Assembly (NCBI GenBank): GCA_020632875.1
Contig: JACKET010000022.1
Span: 1 to 64,000, forward strand
Reading direction: 5' to 3'
Origin: Alphaproteobacteria bacterium
Lineage (GTDB): Bacteria; Myxococcota_A; UBA796; GCA-2862545
Length of the DNA: 64,000 nucleotides
A model generated the notes under the pieces. It ran no database searches and was not told the origin of the DNA. It saw only the letters and a program-made list of their open reading frames with translations. Both the position numbers and the translations under genes were made by a program. This document shows positions 1 to 9,166 of this stretch, piece by piece (the stretch's first letter is position 1; each line of letters begins with the position of its first letter).

Positions 1-80
<80 letters not shown>

Positions 81-95
81 GGCCCACGGCCCCCG

Positions 96-1631
96 TCACT
101 TCCCCTTGCGGATCGTCACCTTTCCCGGCGCCTGCCCCGTGCTGCGCACCATCCGCTTCACGGTCTCCCGCACCGCGGGGCAGTCCGTACAGTGCATCGT
201 CACCGTGATGTCGCCGCCGCGGCCCTCCTGGGCGCTCGTCATCGACCCATAGGACTGGATGGAGAACGCCGCGTCCGTGCTCTCGACCAGCGCGGTCCAC
301 GGCTTGCGACCCAGCACCACCGAGCGGACCTCGAACAGCAGCCGGCCGTGCGACAGCTCCCAGACCTCGACCTTCGCTTCGGGACCGTTGCCGCGGTTGC
401 CCGGCGCCTGGAGGAACAGCTCGGGCACCGAGTCGAATTGGATGGGCAGGTCGACCTGCGCGATCAGCCCCTCCACGACGACCTGAGCGGACAGCCGGTC
501 GCCGTCGCGGCCGAGCTCGATGAACTCTCGCGCGTCGAGCTCGCGGGGGAACAGCAGGCGGCCGGTCGGCGCGAGCTCGGCGACGGGATGGCGCATCTGG
601 AGCTGCTTCGGCGGGACGCAGGGGGTCGGGTCGAACGGCGCGTCCCCGCACACCGTGATCGGGCGCTCGAGCCCGTCGACGTCGACCCACAGCGTGTCGA
701 CGAGGTCGAGGGACGGGTCGGCGGAGCGCGTGCCGTCCGCGCCGGCCGGGAGCAGGCGGACCTTGCCGCGCGTGGGCTCCTGGTGGAGGCGCAGCATCGC
801 GGTGCCGTCGCGGGCAGGGCTCCAGCGCGCGGCGATCAACGCCGCACCCGGCGGGAGGCCGACGGGCCCCTTCATCGCGGCGTCCCGGACAGTGGCGGCG
901 TTCTCGCGGACCCATGCGAACGGCGAGCGCTCGATCCGCACGTCGAGCAGGCGCTCTCCGGCCGCCCTCCGCAGGACGGGATCCGGCAGGCGCAGCGCCC
1001 ACTGCGTGAGCAGGACGGCGTCGGACGTCGCGGCGATGGCGTCCTTCTTCAGCGGACGGCCCTCGTAGAGCCCGGCCTCCGCGTCGAGGACCGCGGCGAG
1101 GTCGCCCAGCACGAGGTGCTCCGCGGCGTTGGGGTCGACGGACGCACGCCGGTCGCGCGCGCGCACCGCCAGCGCGCCGAGGCGCTCCGCATCGAGCGGA
1201 TCCTGCGCCCGACGCTTCACGAGCACGTCCAGCAGGGCCTCTCCGACACCCGCAGGCGACGTGCCGCCCAGGTGGGTGCCGATGCTCGCGAGCAGCGCGT
1301 CCCCCAGATCCTGCGCCAGCAACGCGTCGGCCTCGCGCCACAGCAGCAGCGTGCAGCGCGCCCAGCGGTCCGGCGGGATGCGCCCCTTCTCGAGGCCCTT
1401 GTGGAGCGCCTTCACCACGCGCCCGTCCGCGAAGGGGATGGCGACGCCGTCCGTCCGGGCGAGGTCGCAGACCGCGGGGTCGGCGGAGGTCTGCTCGAGG
1501 TACCCGATGAGCAGGCGGTCGGGCCGGTTCGTGTCGGCCAGCTGCTTCGCGCCGAGGTTCGGCTTGTACCCGACCCCGCAGCCGAGGCCGACCAGCACGG
1601 CGAATCCGAGCGCTCCGAGCGAAGCCCGCAC
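96..1631 (-). CDS. Large hypothetical lipoprotein, partner of the CsgG-like protein
   Basis: A 511-residue protein starting at a GTG that overlaps the TAG stop of the upstream CsgG-like gene by one base, so the two are probably translated together. The N-terminus (MRASLGALGFAVLVGLGCG) is a short signal peptide ending in a lipobox-like GLGC, suggesting an envelope-anchored lipoprotein. The middle is Ala/Leu/Arg-rich and probably helical; the last 200 residues look beta-rich, with a CTDC motif near residue 485. I do not recognise a family. The start rests on the TAGTG overlap and the signal peptide; a much longer open frame continues upstream but runs antiparallel to its neighbours and is not credible. 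Confidence 0.75.
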   Translation of the reverse strand: MRASLGALGFAVLVGLGCGVGYKPNLGAKQLADTNRPDRLLIGYLEQTSADPAVCDLARTDGVAIPFADGRVVKALHKGLEKGRIPPDRWARCTLLLWREADALLAQDLGDALLASIGTHLGGTSPAGVGEALLDVLVKRRAQDPLDAERLGALAVRARDRRASVDPNAAEHLVLGDLAAVLDAEAGLYEGRPLKKDAIAATSDAVLLTQWALRLPDPVLRRAAGERLLDVRIERSPFAWVRENAATVRDAAMKGPVGLPPGAALIAARWSPARDGTAMLRLHQEPTRGKVRLLPAGADGTRSADPSLDLVDTLWVDVDGLERPITVCGDAPFDPTPCVPPKQLQMRHPVAELAPTGRLLFPRELDAREFIELGRDGDRLSAQVVVEGLIAQVDLPIQFDSVPELFLQAPGNRGNGPEAKVEVWELSHGRLLFEVRSVVLGRKPWTALVESTDAAFSIQSYGSMTSAQEGRGGDITVTMHCTDCPAVRETVKRMVRSTGQAPGKVTIRKGK

Positions 1632-2665
1632 TATTCGGCCTCGCCGAGGGACCGGTTGTACTGCTGCAGCCACCGGTCGGCCTCGGCCGGCGTGTAGTAC
1701 GTCGCCGGACGCTTCGCGGCGTTGCGCTTCGAGATCTGCCCGATGAGGTTCGCGAGGCTGTGCACCGCGCAGGTGCCGATGGCCGCGGCTCCCACCACCT
1801 GGAGCGCCGTGCCGGGGCCCTGCGCGTCGGGGCGGATGGCGCTGCCGACGCCGAGCGCCACGCCTCCGCCGACCCCGTAGCCGAGCGTCACGAGGTTCGT
1901 GACCCGCGCGCGCTTCCGCAGGCTGCGCCCGTCGGAGAGCCACTCCGTCTGGGTGTCGCGGTCGCCGATGCGCCGCGCGAACTCCGGCATCGGGACGACC
2001 CGCCCGCGACGGTCGTAGATCGCCCAGCCCTTCCGGACCGTCGCGTCCCGGTCGAAGTCCCGGTCGGACTCGCGGTACAGGGCCATCGGGTGCTCCAGGT
2101 TCACCCGCAGCAGGTCCTCGCCGTAGCGAAGGACGGCCTTCAGCTCCCGCTGCTCGATCTCGGAGAGCTGGTGACCCTTCTCGAGCGACACGTTCATCGC
2201 GCCCAGGATCTCGTTCGACAGGGCGTCGATGAGCTCGAAGAACCGCTCCCCGTCGTCGCCGATCTGCCCGACCACGTCGCGCGCGGCGACCACCTCGGCG
2301 GTCTCGGTGTCCACCACGCGCAGCGCGATGGAGATGCTCGGCAGCTTCACGCTGAAGAGCTCGCCCACGACGAGGTAGTCGGCCCCCACGAGCCGCCCGG
2401 CCCGCGCCGCCGTGCGCGGCTCGGTGAGGCCCTCGATGGTCAGCGCCTGCTCGGTGAGGAGCGCGGCCAGCGCGTCGCGCTCGACGACCTGCACGACGCC
2501 GGACGATGCGAACCGCGTGACGAGGATGCCCGCGACGCCCGGACCGGCCCCGTCGAACGCCTCGTCGCCCGTGTGGTTCGCGAGATCCGCGATCGCGACG
2601 GTGGGCGCCGCCCATGCCAGACCCAGCAGCCAGAGGAGGAACAACATCGCGGGGGAGTGTGTCAC
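1631..2665 (-). CDS. CsgG-like secreted protein
   Basis: A 344-residue protein with an N-terminal signal peptide (core LFLLWLLGLAWA) followed by a CsgG/FlgO-type domain at about residues 20-130: 'VAIADLANHT', then a segment on decreasing activity of an exported factor ending 'VVERDALAALLTEQ', then 'GADYLVVGEL'. CsgG-family proteins form or assist outer-membrane export assemblies, or serve as general periplasmic modules. The C-terminal half holds two hydrophobic Gly-rich stretches (about 245-300) that may be membrane-associated. Start: GTG at 2665 gives 344 residues; ATG at 2647 gives a cleaner signal peptide. Neither has a strong ribosome site. It is the first gene of a pair with the lipoprotein at 96-1631 and is divergent from the gene at 2686. 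Confidence 0.7.
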   Translation of the reverse strand: MTHSPAMLFLLWLLGLAWAAPTVAIADLANHTGDEAFDGAGPGVAGILVTRFASSGVVQVVERDALAALLTEQALTIEGLTEPRTAARAGRLVGADYLVVGELFSVKLPSISIALRVVDTETAEVVAARDVVGQIGDDGERFFELIDALSNEILGAMNVSLEKGHQLSEIEQRELKAVLRYGEDLLRVNLEHPMALYRESDRDFDRDATVRKGWAIYDRRGRVVPMPEFARRIGDRDTQTEWLSDGRSLRKRARVTNLVTLGYGVGGGVALGVGSAIRPDAQGPGTALQVVGAAAIGTCAVHSLANLIGQISKRNAAKRPATYYTPAEADRWLQQYNRSLGEAE

Positions 2666-2685
2666 AGTGCGGCCGGAGGTGGGAC

Positions 2686-3498
2686 GTGCTCGTGTCCTGG
2701 ATGCTGTTGTCGACCGCGAATGCGCAGCTGATGCCGCACGGGCACACGGTGCCCGAGACCCTGCCTCTCTTCGAGCGGCTCCGGTACATGTCGGCCAGCG
2801 GCAAGGTGAAGGGCGGCACGTGTGAAGAGGCCCTCGCTGCGGCGCTCGCCGACATGAACGACCACCTCGACGCGAAGAAGCGCGAGCAGGTCGTCGCCAT
2901 CTGGCCGTACAACGGCCGGAACACCTGGGAGCCTGCGTCCGAGGTCGAGTGCGTGCAGGGCAAGAAGACCGAGGTCGCGATGGACGTGCTGGTCTCCCGA
3001 CCGGGCGACGGCCCCGCGTACGTCGACATCGCCGGGAAGGACGTGCTGAATCTCGTCGGCACCCTCTACGGTAACGGCCCGGTGGGCCTCCAGTTCGCCA
3101 CCCAGCTCCGCATCGTCGACATCGACGGCAAGCCGTGGCTCCGGATGACCCAGGCCTCCATCCTCGAAGAGAAGAAGGCGATGCAGCCCGGCCTCGTCAC
3201 GCCGCGCGCCCTGAACCAGAAGATCGTCCCGGCCCTGCACCGGTACGCCAAGGTCATGCCCGTCGCGCCGTACCTCGCGGGCGTGTACGTCATCCAGCCC
3301 CTGAACGACAAGACCGGGGAGCCCGACATCCACTACACCGTGACGATGCGCGTCCCGCGCGAGGTGCTCGGGCAGTACCACAAGGGCCGGATCGACGAGC
3401 GGCAGGCCGTGGCGCAGAGCGTCGTCACGTTCGAGTCCCCGACGGTCCCGGAGAAGGAGGTCCAGGTCCCGCCCGAGAGCATCAAGGACCGCAAGTAG
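2686..3498 (+). CDS. Secreted protein of unknown function
   Basis: A 270-residue protein. The GTG at 2686 is chosen because GGAGGTG at 2675-2681 lies at ideal spacing; an ATG at 2701 is in frame but badly placed. The N-terminus (MLVSWMLLSTANAQ) is a short signal peptide with an ANA-Q cleavage site. The mature part has two cysteines (TCEEAL and VECVQG) that could form a disulfide, and a mixed alpha/beta composition with a charged C-terminus (SIKDRK). No family is recognised. It is transcribed divergently from the CsgG-like gene, about 20 bp away, so the two probably share a promoter region. Confidence 0.7.
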   Translation: MLVSWMLLSTANAQLMPHGHTVPETLPLFERLRYMSASGKVKGGTCEEALAAALADMNDHLDAKKREQVVAIWPYNGRNTWEPASEVECVQGKKTEVAMDVLVSRPGDGPAYVDIAGKDVLNLVGTLYGNGPVGLQFATQLRIVDIDGKPWLRMTQASILEEKKAMQPGLVTPRALNQKIVPALHRYAKVMPVAPYLAGVYVIQPLNDKTGEPDIHYTVTMRVPREVLGQYHKGRIDERQAVAQSVVTFESPTVPEKEVQVPPESIKDRK

Positions 3499-3555
3499 AC
3501 GCGTCACTTGCACGTCGGCAGGAGGGGGATACCGGGTCCGGCGTCAGGAGCGAAC

Positions 3556-3738
3556 ATGATTCACACTTTGTTCGAAGACACCGTCCCCCGGTCCTTCCTC
3601 CCGGCCCTCGCGGACGATCTGGCGCCCTCCGACCTCGTGCTCGACGACGAGGCGCTGGCCGACGCGCCCACCGAAGAGGTGCCGATCGTCGCGACGTGGC
3701 GCGTGGTCACGCCGCTCGACCGCATCCCCGAGGGCTGA
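3556..3738 (+). CDS. Small acidic hypothetical protein
   Basis: A 60-residue ORF starting at ATG 3556, with CAGGAG at 3545-3550 at a 5-nt distance. The sequence (starting MIHTLFEDTVPRSFLPAL) is acidic with no signal peptide or membrane segment. It ends 6 bp before the convergent gnd stop codon. Codon use is GC-rich like its neighbours. It resembles short self-standing proteins common in Myxococcota but no family is recognised; it could also be non-functional. Confidence 0.5.
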   Translation: MIHTLFEDTVPRSFLPALADDLAPSDLVLDDEALADAPTEEVPIVATWRVVTPLDRIPEG

Positions 3739-3744
3739 AGCGCG

Positions 3745-5160
3745 CTACAGCTGCTCGAGCTCGGCCCACTCGGTGTGGACCGACACGTCGGGCGCGTCGA
3801 GCCGCTTGTACGTGTGGGCGCCGAAGTAGTCGCGCTGGGCCTGGATGACGCAGGCCGTGCCGCGGCCGAGCCGGATGCTGTCGAACCAGGCCAGGGACGC
3901 CGACATCGCCGGGATCGGGATGCCCGCCGCCACCGACGCCGCCACGACCCGACGCCAACCCGGGAGCGCGGCCTTCAGCTCGGCCGCGAAGGTGGGGTCG
4001 AGCGCCAGCAACGGCAGGCTCGGGTCGCGCTGGAAAGCGTCGTACACGCGGTCGAGGAACGACGCGCGGATGATGCAGCCGGCCTTCCAGATGCGAGAGA
4101 TGGCGGCGAGGTCGCTCTCGTAGCCCTTCTCGTCGCTCGCCGAGCGGAGGAGCTGGAAGCCCTGCGTGTAGGACATCAGCTTCGCGGCGTAGAGCGCGGA
4201 CTCGAGGTCGGCTTCGCTCACGTCGAGGGCGCCGGTGCCCCCGCCGAGCACGCTCTCGGCGCGCACGCGGAGGGCCTTCTGGGCGGACAGGGCGCGGGCG
4301 TCGACCGCCGCGGTGACCGTCGAGAGCGGCACGCCCTGGGTGATGGCGGAGACGCTGGTCCACCGGCCCGTGCCCTTCTGGCCGGCGACATCGAGGATCT
4401 GGTCGACGATCGGCCCGTCGCCCTCGGGGTCTCTCGCGGCGACGATGTGCGACGTGATCTCGATGAGGAACGAGGACAGGCGCCCCGCGTTCCACCGCTC
4501 GAAGACCTCGCGGATCTGCGTGGGGGAGCGCCCGGCGGCCTTCAGGATGGCCCAGGTCTCGGCGATGAGCTGCATGTCGCCGTACTCGATGCCGTTGTGG
4601 ACCATCTTCACGTAGTGCCCGGCGCTGCCGTTGCCGCACCACGTCACGCACGGCCCCGAGTCGCTCACGGCCGCGGCGCTCTCGAGCAGCGGGCGGAGGC
4701 GCTCCCACGACTCGCGCGTGCCGCCCGGCATCATGGACGGCCCCTTCAGGGCGCCCTCCTCGCCACCGGACACGCCCATGCCGACGAACGTGACGCCCGT
4801 GCCCTCCACGGCCTCCACGCGGCGGTCGGTGTCGGGGAAGTGGGAGTTGCCACCGTCGACGACGACGTCGCCGTCCTCGAGGAGGGGGAGGAGCGATTCG
4901 AGCAGCGCGTCGACGGCCCTCCCGGCGGTGACCATCAGGACGAGCCGGCGGGGACGCTTCACGCTGGCGACGAGCTGCTGCAGATCGTCGGTGCCGACGA
5001 ACTTCGGGTCGCCGTGCTCGGTCATGAACTCGTCGAGCTTGGGACGGCTGCGGTTGTAGACGCCGACGGTCCAGCCGCGGCTGTGGAAGTTGCGGGCGAG
5101 GTTCGCGCCCATGACGCCCAGTCCGAGGACGGCGAGATCGGCGGTGGCTTCGGTGCTCAT
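3745..5160 (-). CDS. gnd: 6-phosphogluconate dehydrogenase (decarboxylating)
   Basis: 471 residues, the normal length of the long (dimeric) bacterial enzyme. It oxidises and decarboxylates 6-phosphogluconate to ribulose 5-phosphate with NADP+. The N-terminal Rossmann motif GLGVMGANLARN is at about residues 13-24; the substrate-loop motif GGEEGA, the catalytic lysine segment GHYVKMVHNGIEYGDMQ, and the family signature ILDVAGQKGTGRWT are all present. The ATG at 5160 overlaps the TGA of pgl by 4 nt (ATGA). It is the last gene of zwf-pgl-gnd, so the three enzymes of the oxidative pentose phosphate branch are made from one transcript. Confidence 0.97.
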   Translation of the reverse strand: MSTEATADLAVLGLGVMGANLARNFHSRGWTVGVYNRSRPKLDEFMTEHGDPKFVGTDDLQQLVASVKRPRRLVLMVTAGRAVDALLESLLPLLEDGDVVVDGGNSHFPDTDRRVEAVEGTGVTFVGMGVSGGEEGALKGPSMMPGGTRESWERLRPLLESAAAVSDSGPCVTWCGNGSAGHYVKMVHNGIEYGDMQLIAETWAILKAAGRSPTQIREVFERWNAGRLSSFLIEITSHIVAARDPEGDGPIVDQILDVAGQKGTGRWTSVSAITQGVPLSTVTAAVDARALSAQKALRVRAESVLGGGTGALDVSEADLESALYAAKLMSYTQGFQLLRSASDEKGYESDLAAISRIWKAGCIIRASFLDRVYDAFQRDPSLPLLALDPTFAAELKAALPGWRRVVAASVAAGIPIPAMSASLAWFDSIRLGRGTACVIQAQRDYFGAHTYKRLDAPDVSVHTEWAELEQL

Positions 5161-5852
5161 GGACTCTCCGGGAGGTGCGATGCGGCGGCGCGGTCCACGA
5201 TCCAGTGGACCTCCGGCGCGGTGAGATGGGTGGTGGGCAGGAGCGGGTCGCGCTCCCAGGCGCGGCGGACGGCCTCGGCCTTCGCGGCGCCCTTCACGAC
5301 GACGACGGCGTACGCGGCGCGGTTCAGCAGGGACAGGCTCATCGAGAGCCGCTCGGGCGGGGGCTTCGGGCTGTCGTCGATCGCGACGACGCGCGCGCTG
5401 GCCTCCATCACGGCGTGGCCGGGGAACAGGCTCGCGACGTGGCCGTCGGGACCCATGCCCAGGAGCAGCACGCCCGGATCGGGGACCTCGGCCGCGAGGC
5501 GCGCGCGGACCGCTTCGAGCGTGCCCCGGCGCGCCCAGCCGATGACGAGCGGCCCCATGGGCGCGCCGTCGACGAGCTCGGCGTAGAGCAGGCGGGTGTT
5601 GCTGTCGGCGGGGAGCTGCTGCCACGGCGCATCGGGCTCGACGGGAAGGTGGCGCTCGTCGACCAGCGTGACCGTGAGGGACTGGAGGAGGGCGGGATCC
5701 CCGTCGCGCAGCGCGTTCAGCACGGGCCCGGGCGTCGAGCCGCCGGGGACCGCGAGCACGCACTCGCCCCGCTCGCGGGCGACCCTGCCGAGCAGGTCGG
5801 TCACCAGCGCGGCGGCGTCGGCGTCGGGGGTGTCGGTGATGCGCCAGGTCAC
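5157..5852 (-). CDS. pgl: 6-phosphogluconolactonase
   Basis: 231 residues, typical for the SolB/DevB-type lactonase that hydrolyses 6-phosphogluconolactone. Visible motifs are GGSTP near residue 38, LVDERHLP near residue 64, and GMGPDGHVASLFPG around residue 130, all hallmarks of the glucosamine/galactosamine-6-phosphate isomerase superfamily branch to which Pgl belongs. The start is GTG at 5852, fixed by the 4-nt GTGA overlap with the zwf stop. Its 3' end overlaps the gnd ATG by 4 nt. Its position between zwf and gnd supports the lactonase assignment over a sugar isomerase. Confidence 0.95.
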   Translation of the reverse strand: MTWRITDTPDADAAALVTDLLGRVARERGECVLAVPGGSTPGPVLNALRDGDPALLQSLTVTLVDERHLPVEPDAPWQQLPADSNTRLLYAELVDGAPMGPLVIGWARRGTLEAVRARLAAEVPDPGVLLLGMGPDGHVASLFPGHAVMEASARVVAIDDSPKPPPERLSMSLSLLNRAAYAVVVVKGAAKAEAVRRAWERDPLLPTTHLTAPEVHWIVDRAAASHLPESP

Positions 5853-7345
5853 GGACCTTCGCTCCAGATGCCCTCGCAGCCGTGGAACAGCTCGTTGGCG
5901 ATGGCGGGGCCCTTCGAGCCGGCGGGGTAGGCGTGGACGGGCTCGTCGTTCGCCTCCCAGCCCGCGCGGATGGCGTCGACGAAGCGCCAGGCCGCTTCGA
6001 CCTCGTCGCCGCGGATGAACAGCGTGGGGTTGCCGTTGATCGCGTCGAGCAGGAGGCGCTGGTACGCGTCGGGCGTCGGACCGGTGCCGAGGTCGGCGTA
6101 GTCGAACCCGAGCACGCTGTGCTGCATCACCATCCCGGCGCCCGGCCGCTTGACGAGGAACGAGAGGCGCACGCCCTCGTCGGGCTGCACGAGGATGCGC
6201 AGGTCGTTCGGGCGCAGCGGGCACACGTCGCCGGGCAGCGGGCCGTTGAGCAGGTCGAGCGGCGGGGTGCGGAATCGCAGCACGACCTCGGTGAAGCGCT
6301 TGTGCAGGGCCTTCCCGGTGCGGAGCAGGAACGGGACGCCCGACCAGCGCCAGTTGTCGATGAGCGCGCGCATCGCGAGGTAGGTCTCGGTGCGGGAGTC
6401 TTCGGCCACGCCGTACTCGTCGCGGTAGTCGCGCTCGCGCTTGTCGGACTTCGCGTACTGCGCGCGCACGACGTGCTCGTGGACCTCGGCGGGCGTGAAG
6501 CTGCGCAGCGACTCGAGGACCTTCACCTTCTCGTTGCGCACCGCGTCGGGGCGCATGCTGCTCGGCGGCTCCATCGCGATGAGCGCGAGCACCTGGAGGA
6601 CGTGGTTCTGCATCATGTCGCGGCTGGCGCCGGCCTTGTCGTAGTAGGCGCCGCGCTTGCCCTCCATCGCGACCGTCTCGCACACGCTGATCTCGACGGA
6701 CTCGACGTGCTTGCGGTTCCACAGGGGCTCGAAGATGGCGTTCTGGAAGCGCAGCGACAGGATGTTCTGGACGGTCTCCTTGCCGAGGTAGTGGTCGATC
6801 CGGAAGATCTGCTCTTCGCGGAGATGCCGGTACAGCAGGTGGTTCAGCGTCTGGGCCGTGCCGAGGTCGGTGCCGAAGGGCTTCTCGACGACGACCCGGC
6901 GCCAGCCCTCGGCCGCGTCGGGCTCGCACGCGACGAGGCCCTGCTTCGACAGCGCCTCGACGGTCGGCGCGAACAGCCCGGGCGCGAGCGCCAGGTAGAA
7001 CAACCGCCCGACGTGGTGCGGCTCTTCGCCGGCGTTGAGCGCCAGGGAGTCGAGGTGGCCTTCGAGGGCCTCGATCTGCCGGGGGTCGGCCGAGTCGGCG
7101 CTCTTGTAGGAGAGCAGCGGCTTGAAGCGCTCCCACACGGCCTTCTGGGACTCGGGGATCCAGGACGACAGCTCTTCGCGCCACGCGGCGTCGGTCTTCT
7201 CGGTGCGCGAGACGCCGATCACCTGGATGGGGCCGCGGAAGTTGTCTTCCTCGAAGTTCCGAAGCAGGGCCGGAACGAGCTTTCGTGCGGTGAGATCCCC
7301 GGATGCGCCGAAGATCACGATCTGAGCCAGGCGTGCCAATGCCAC
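5849..7345 (-). CDS. zwf: Glucose-6-phosphate 1-dehydrogenase
   Basis: 498 residues from GTG 7345. It catalyses the first NADP+-linked step of the pentose phosphate pathway. The nucleotide-binding motif GASGDLT is at residues 13-19, and the signature RIDHYLGKE with the catalytic His and Lys is at 172-180, followed by TVQN. Start is ambiguous: the GTG at 7345 sits inside the only good ribosome site (GGGAGG), whereas TTG at 7339 would be correctly spaced from it and would give MARLAQIVIFGASGD. First gene of the operon zwf-pgl-gnd; the divergent SDR gene begins at 7420, so the promoter lies in the 74-bp gap. Confidence 0.96.
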   Translation of the reverse strand: MALARLAQIVIFGASGDLTARKLVPALLRNFEEDNFRGPIQVIGVSRTEKTDAAWREELSSWIPESQKAVWERFKPLLSYKSADSADPRQIEALEGHLDSLALNAGEEPHHVGRLFYLALAPGLFAPTVEALSKQGLVACEPDAAEGWRRVVVEKPFGTDLGTAQTLNHLLYRHLREEQIFRIDHYLGKETVQNILSLRFQNAIFEPLWNRKHVESVEISVCETVAMEGKRGAYYDKAGASRDMMQNHVLQVLALIAMEPPSSMRPDAVRNEKVKVLESLRSFTPAEVHEHVVRAQYAKSDKRERDYRDEYGVAEDSRTETYLAMRALIDNWRWSGVPFLLRTGKALHKRFTEVVLRFRTPPLDLLNGPLPGDVCPLRPNDLRILVQPDEGVRLSFLVKRPGAGMVMQHSVLGFDYADLGTGPTPDAYQRLLLDAINGNPTLFIRGDEVEAAWRFVDAIRAGWEANDEPVHAYPAGSKGPAIANELFHGCEGIWSEGP

Positions 7346-7419
7346 CTCCCGAAGGGCGGGAACCTACCTCAGCCGCGGCGGGCGGAATCGGCTATGACGC
7401 CAGCCCGCGCGGAGCCTCC

Positions 7420-8175
7420 ATGCCAGTCGTCGCGATCACCGGAGCGTCCAGCGGTCTCGGCGCGCACCTCGCCGAGGAGATGGCGCGGCGCGGTCACAGC
7501 CTCGGGCTCGTCGCGCGGCGGGTCGACCAGCTCGAGGCGGTGCGCGCGCGGGTCGCCGCCCACGGCGTGCCGGTGGCCGTGGCCCCCGCGGACGTGACGG
7601 ACCCCGCCGCCACGAAAGCCGCGTTCGCCGCTCTGGAAGCCGAGCTCGGGCCGATCGACGTGCTGGTCGCGAATGCCGGGGTGTTGGGCCCGATGCGCGA
7701 CCTGCGCCACCTGGACCTCGATTCGATCCGCCGCACCTTCGAGATCAACGTGTTCGGCGCCATCCACGCGGTCGACGCGGTGCTCCCGGGCATGCTCGAC
7801 CGCGATTCGGGACACCTCGTGGTGATCTCGAGCGTGGCGGCGAACCGGGGGCTCCCGAAGTCCGCTCCGTATTCGGCGAGCAAGGCGGCGATCTCGATCT
7901 TCTGGGAGGGGCTGCGCGTCGACCTCCATCGCACGGGCATCACCTGCACCACGGTGCATCCCGGGTTCGTCGAGACCGCGATGACCGCGAAGAACGACTT
8001 CCCGATGCCGTTCCTGATGAACGCCGACCGCGCGGCGCGCCTGATGGCCGATGCGATCGAAGCGAAGCGCCGCACGCTGACGTACCCGTGGCAGATGCGG
8101 TGGCTCGAGCGCTTGATGAAGGTCGCGCCGCCCGTGGTGTTCGATCACGTGATGCGCTCGGTCGACAAGCGGTAG
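7420..8175 (+). CDS. Short-chain dehydrogenase/reductase
   Basis: 251 residues, the usual length of a classical SDR. The cofactor motif TGASSGLG lies at residues 7-14, the NAG motif (VANAG) near 87, the catalytic Ser in ISSVAAN near 139, and the YSASK active-site Tyr and Lys about residues 152-156. The later VHPGFVETAM segment is typical of the C-terminal substrate region. It oxidises or reduces an unknown alcohol/ketone with NAD(P)H; basic ARR after beta-2 hints at NADPH. ATG 7420 follows GGAG at 7411-7414. It is a single gene, divergent from zwf and converging on the lipoprotein gene at 8179. Confidence 0.92.
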   Translation: MPVVAITGASSGLGAHLAEEMARRGHSLGLVARRVDQLEAVRARVAAHGVPVAVAPADVTDPAATKAAFAALEAELGPIDVLVANAGVLGPMRDLRHLDLDSIRRTFEINVFGAIHAVDAVLPGMLDRDSGHLVVISSVAANRGLPKSAPYSASKAAISIFWEGLRVDLHRTGITCTTVHPGFVETAMTAKNDFPMPFLMNADRAARLMADAIEAKRRTLTYPWQMRWLERLMKVAPPVVFDHVMRSVDKR

Positions 8176-8178
8176 GCG

Positions 8179-9129
8179 TCAGAGACCCAGCGCGACCTTC
8201 GCCTCCTTCACCGTCCTCGCCTCCTGCCACTCGCCCTCCGCGGACTCCGGAGCCCTGGCCCGCACGAGCGCGCTCCCCGTCCAGGCGACGAGGTGGTTCG
8301 CCGGATCCCAGCGATCGACGCCTGCGGGCGTCCAGTGCCCGACCCTGCGGCCGATCACGAGCATCTCGAGCGCCCCGTCGCCCTCGAGGTCGACGTAGGC
8401 CACCGCGTCGACGGCATCGAGCTCGAGCCGCAGCACGCGCACGTCGAGCCCGCCGTCTACAGGGATCGCGATCAGCGCGTCGTGGCCGGCGATTCCCGAC
8501 ACGGTGTCCGCAGTGGGGCCGAAGGGACCGCGGAACAGCTGGTCGTCCTTCTCGCGGACCAGCGACCCGTCGCGCACCGGGACGAACGCCCCGGCGCCCG
8601 CCTGCCCCGTCGGTGCCGGCGTCCCGTCGTCGTACGGCACGCGGTCCGGCGGCATCGCACCCCAGCACGTCACACGGCCCTCCGCCGTCAGCGCGCATCC
8701 CGCACCGCCCCCGAAGGCCGCCGCCACGAACGAGCCGGGCGGTGGCTCCCCGCAGGTGGGCCGCCCGTCCTGGACCGCGCACAGCCCCTCGCCCTTGCGC
8801 GCGGCCTCGACCTCCAGGTCGTCCCGCACGCTCTTCCGGCCTTCGAGCACCTCCACACGACCGTCCGGGCGGAGCCCCAGCACGCTGTCCTGCAGCGGCA
8901 GCACGTCCACGAACGGCCCGTCCACCCGGACGTCGCCGGGGAACGCGCCCCAGCAGCGCGCCGTGCCGTCCGAATAGAGCCCGCACGCGCGGTCGCGGAG
9001 CACCCGGACGAGGCGGAAGTGCGGCGTGTCCGCGAGATCCGGGCCCTCTACCGCGGGGACCGCGGGCACCACGGGCTCGGGCGCCGGCGGGGGAGGAGGG
9101 GAGCTGCAGGCGAGCAGGAGGACGAGCAT
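8179..9129 (-). CDS. RCC1-repeat-like lipoprotein
   Basis: 316 residues with lipobox LLAC at the N-terminus (MLVLLLACSS) and a Pro-rich spacer. Two regions resemble RCC1-type beta-propeller blades: CGLYSDGTARCWGAF around residue 50 and CALTAEGRVTCWGAM around residue 135. Blades of this kind are common in secreted myxobacterial proteins. The second half looks like a different beta-rich domain with an acidic DLEGDGALE stretch that could bind calcium. Role unknown, probably periplasmic or surface exposed. It converges with the SDR gene (3-bp gap) and is divergent from the regulator at 9167. Confidence 0.72.
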   Translation of the reverse strand: MLVLLLACSSPPPPPAPEPVVPAVPAVEGPDLADTPHFRLVRVLRDRACGLYSDGTARCWGAFPGDVRVDGPFVDVLPLQDSVLGLRPDGRVEVLEGRKSVRDDLEVEAARKGEGLCAVQDGRPTCGEPPPGSFVAAAFGGGAGCALTAEGRVTCWGAMPPDRVPYDDGTPAPTGQAGAGAFVPVRDGSLVREKDDQLFRGPFGPTADTVSGIAGHDALIAIPVDGGLDVRVLRLELDAVDAVAYVDLEGDGALEMLVIGRRVGHWTPAGVDRWDPANHLVAWTGSALVRARAPESAEGEWQEARTVKEAKVALGL

Positions 9130-9166
9130 GCCGGACGCTACCACCGGGCTCTGGTAGCCTGCGCGC

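Noticed and set aside
96..3062. A 988-codon minus-strand frame covering the lipoprotein and beyond
   Set aside because: Only the part from 1631 down gives a normal protein; the upstream part overlaps the CsgG-like gene out of frame and has Arg/Gly-rich composition.
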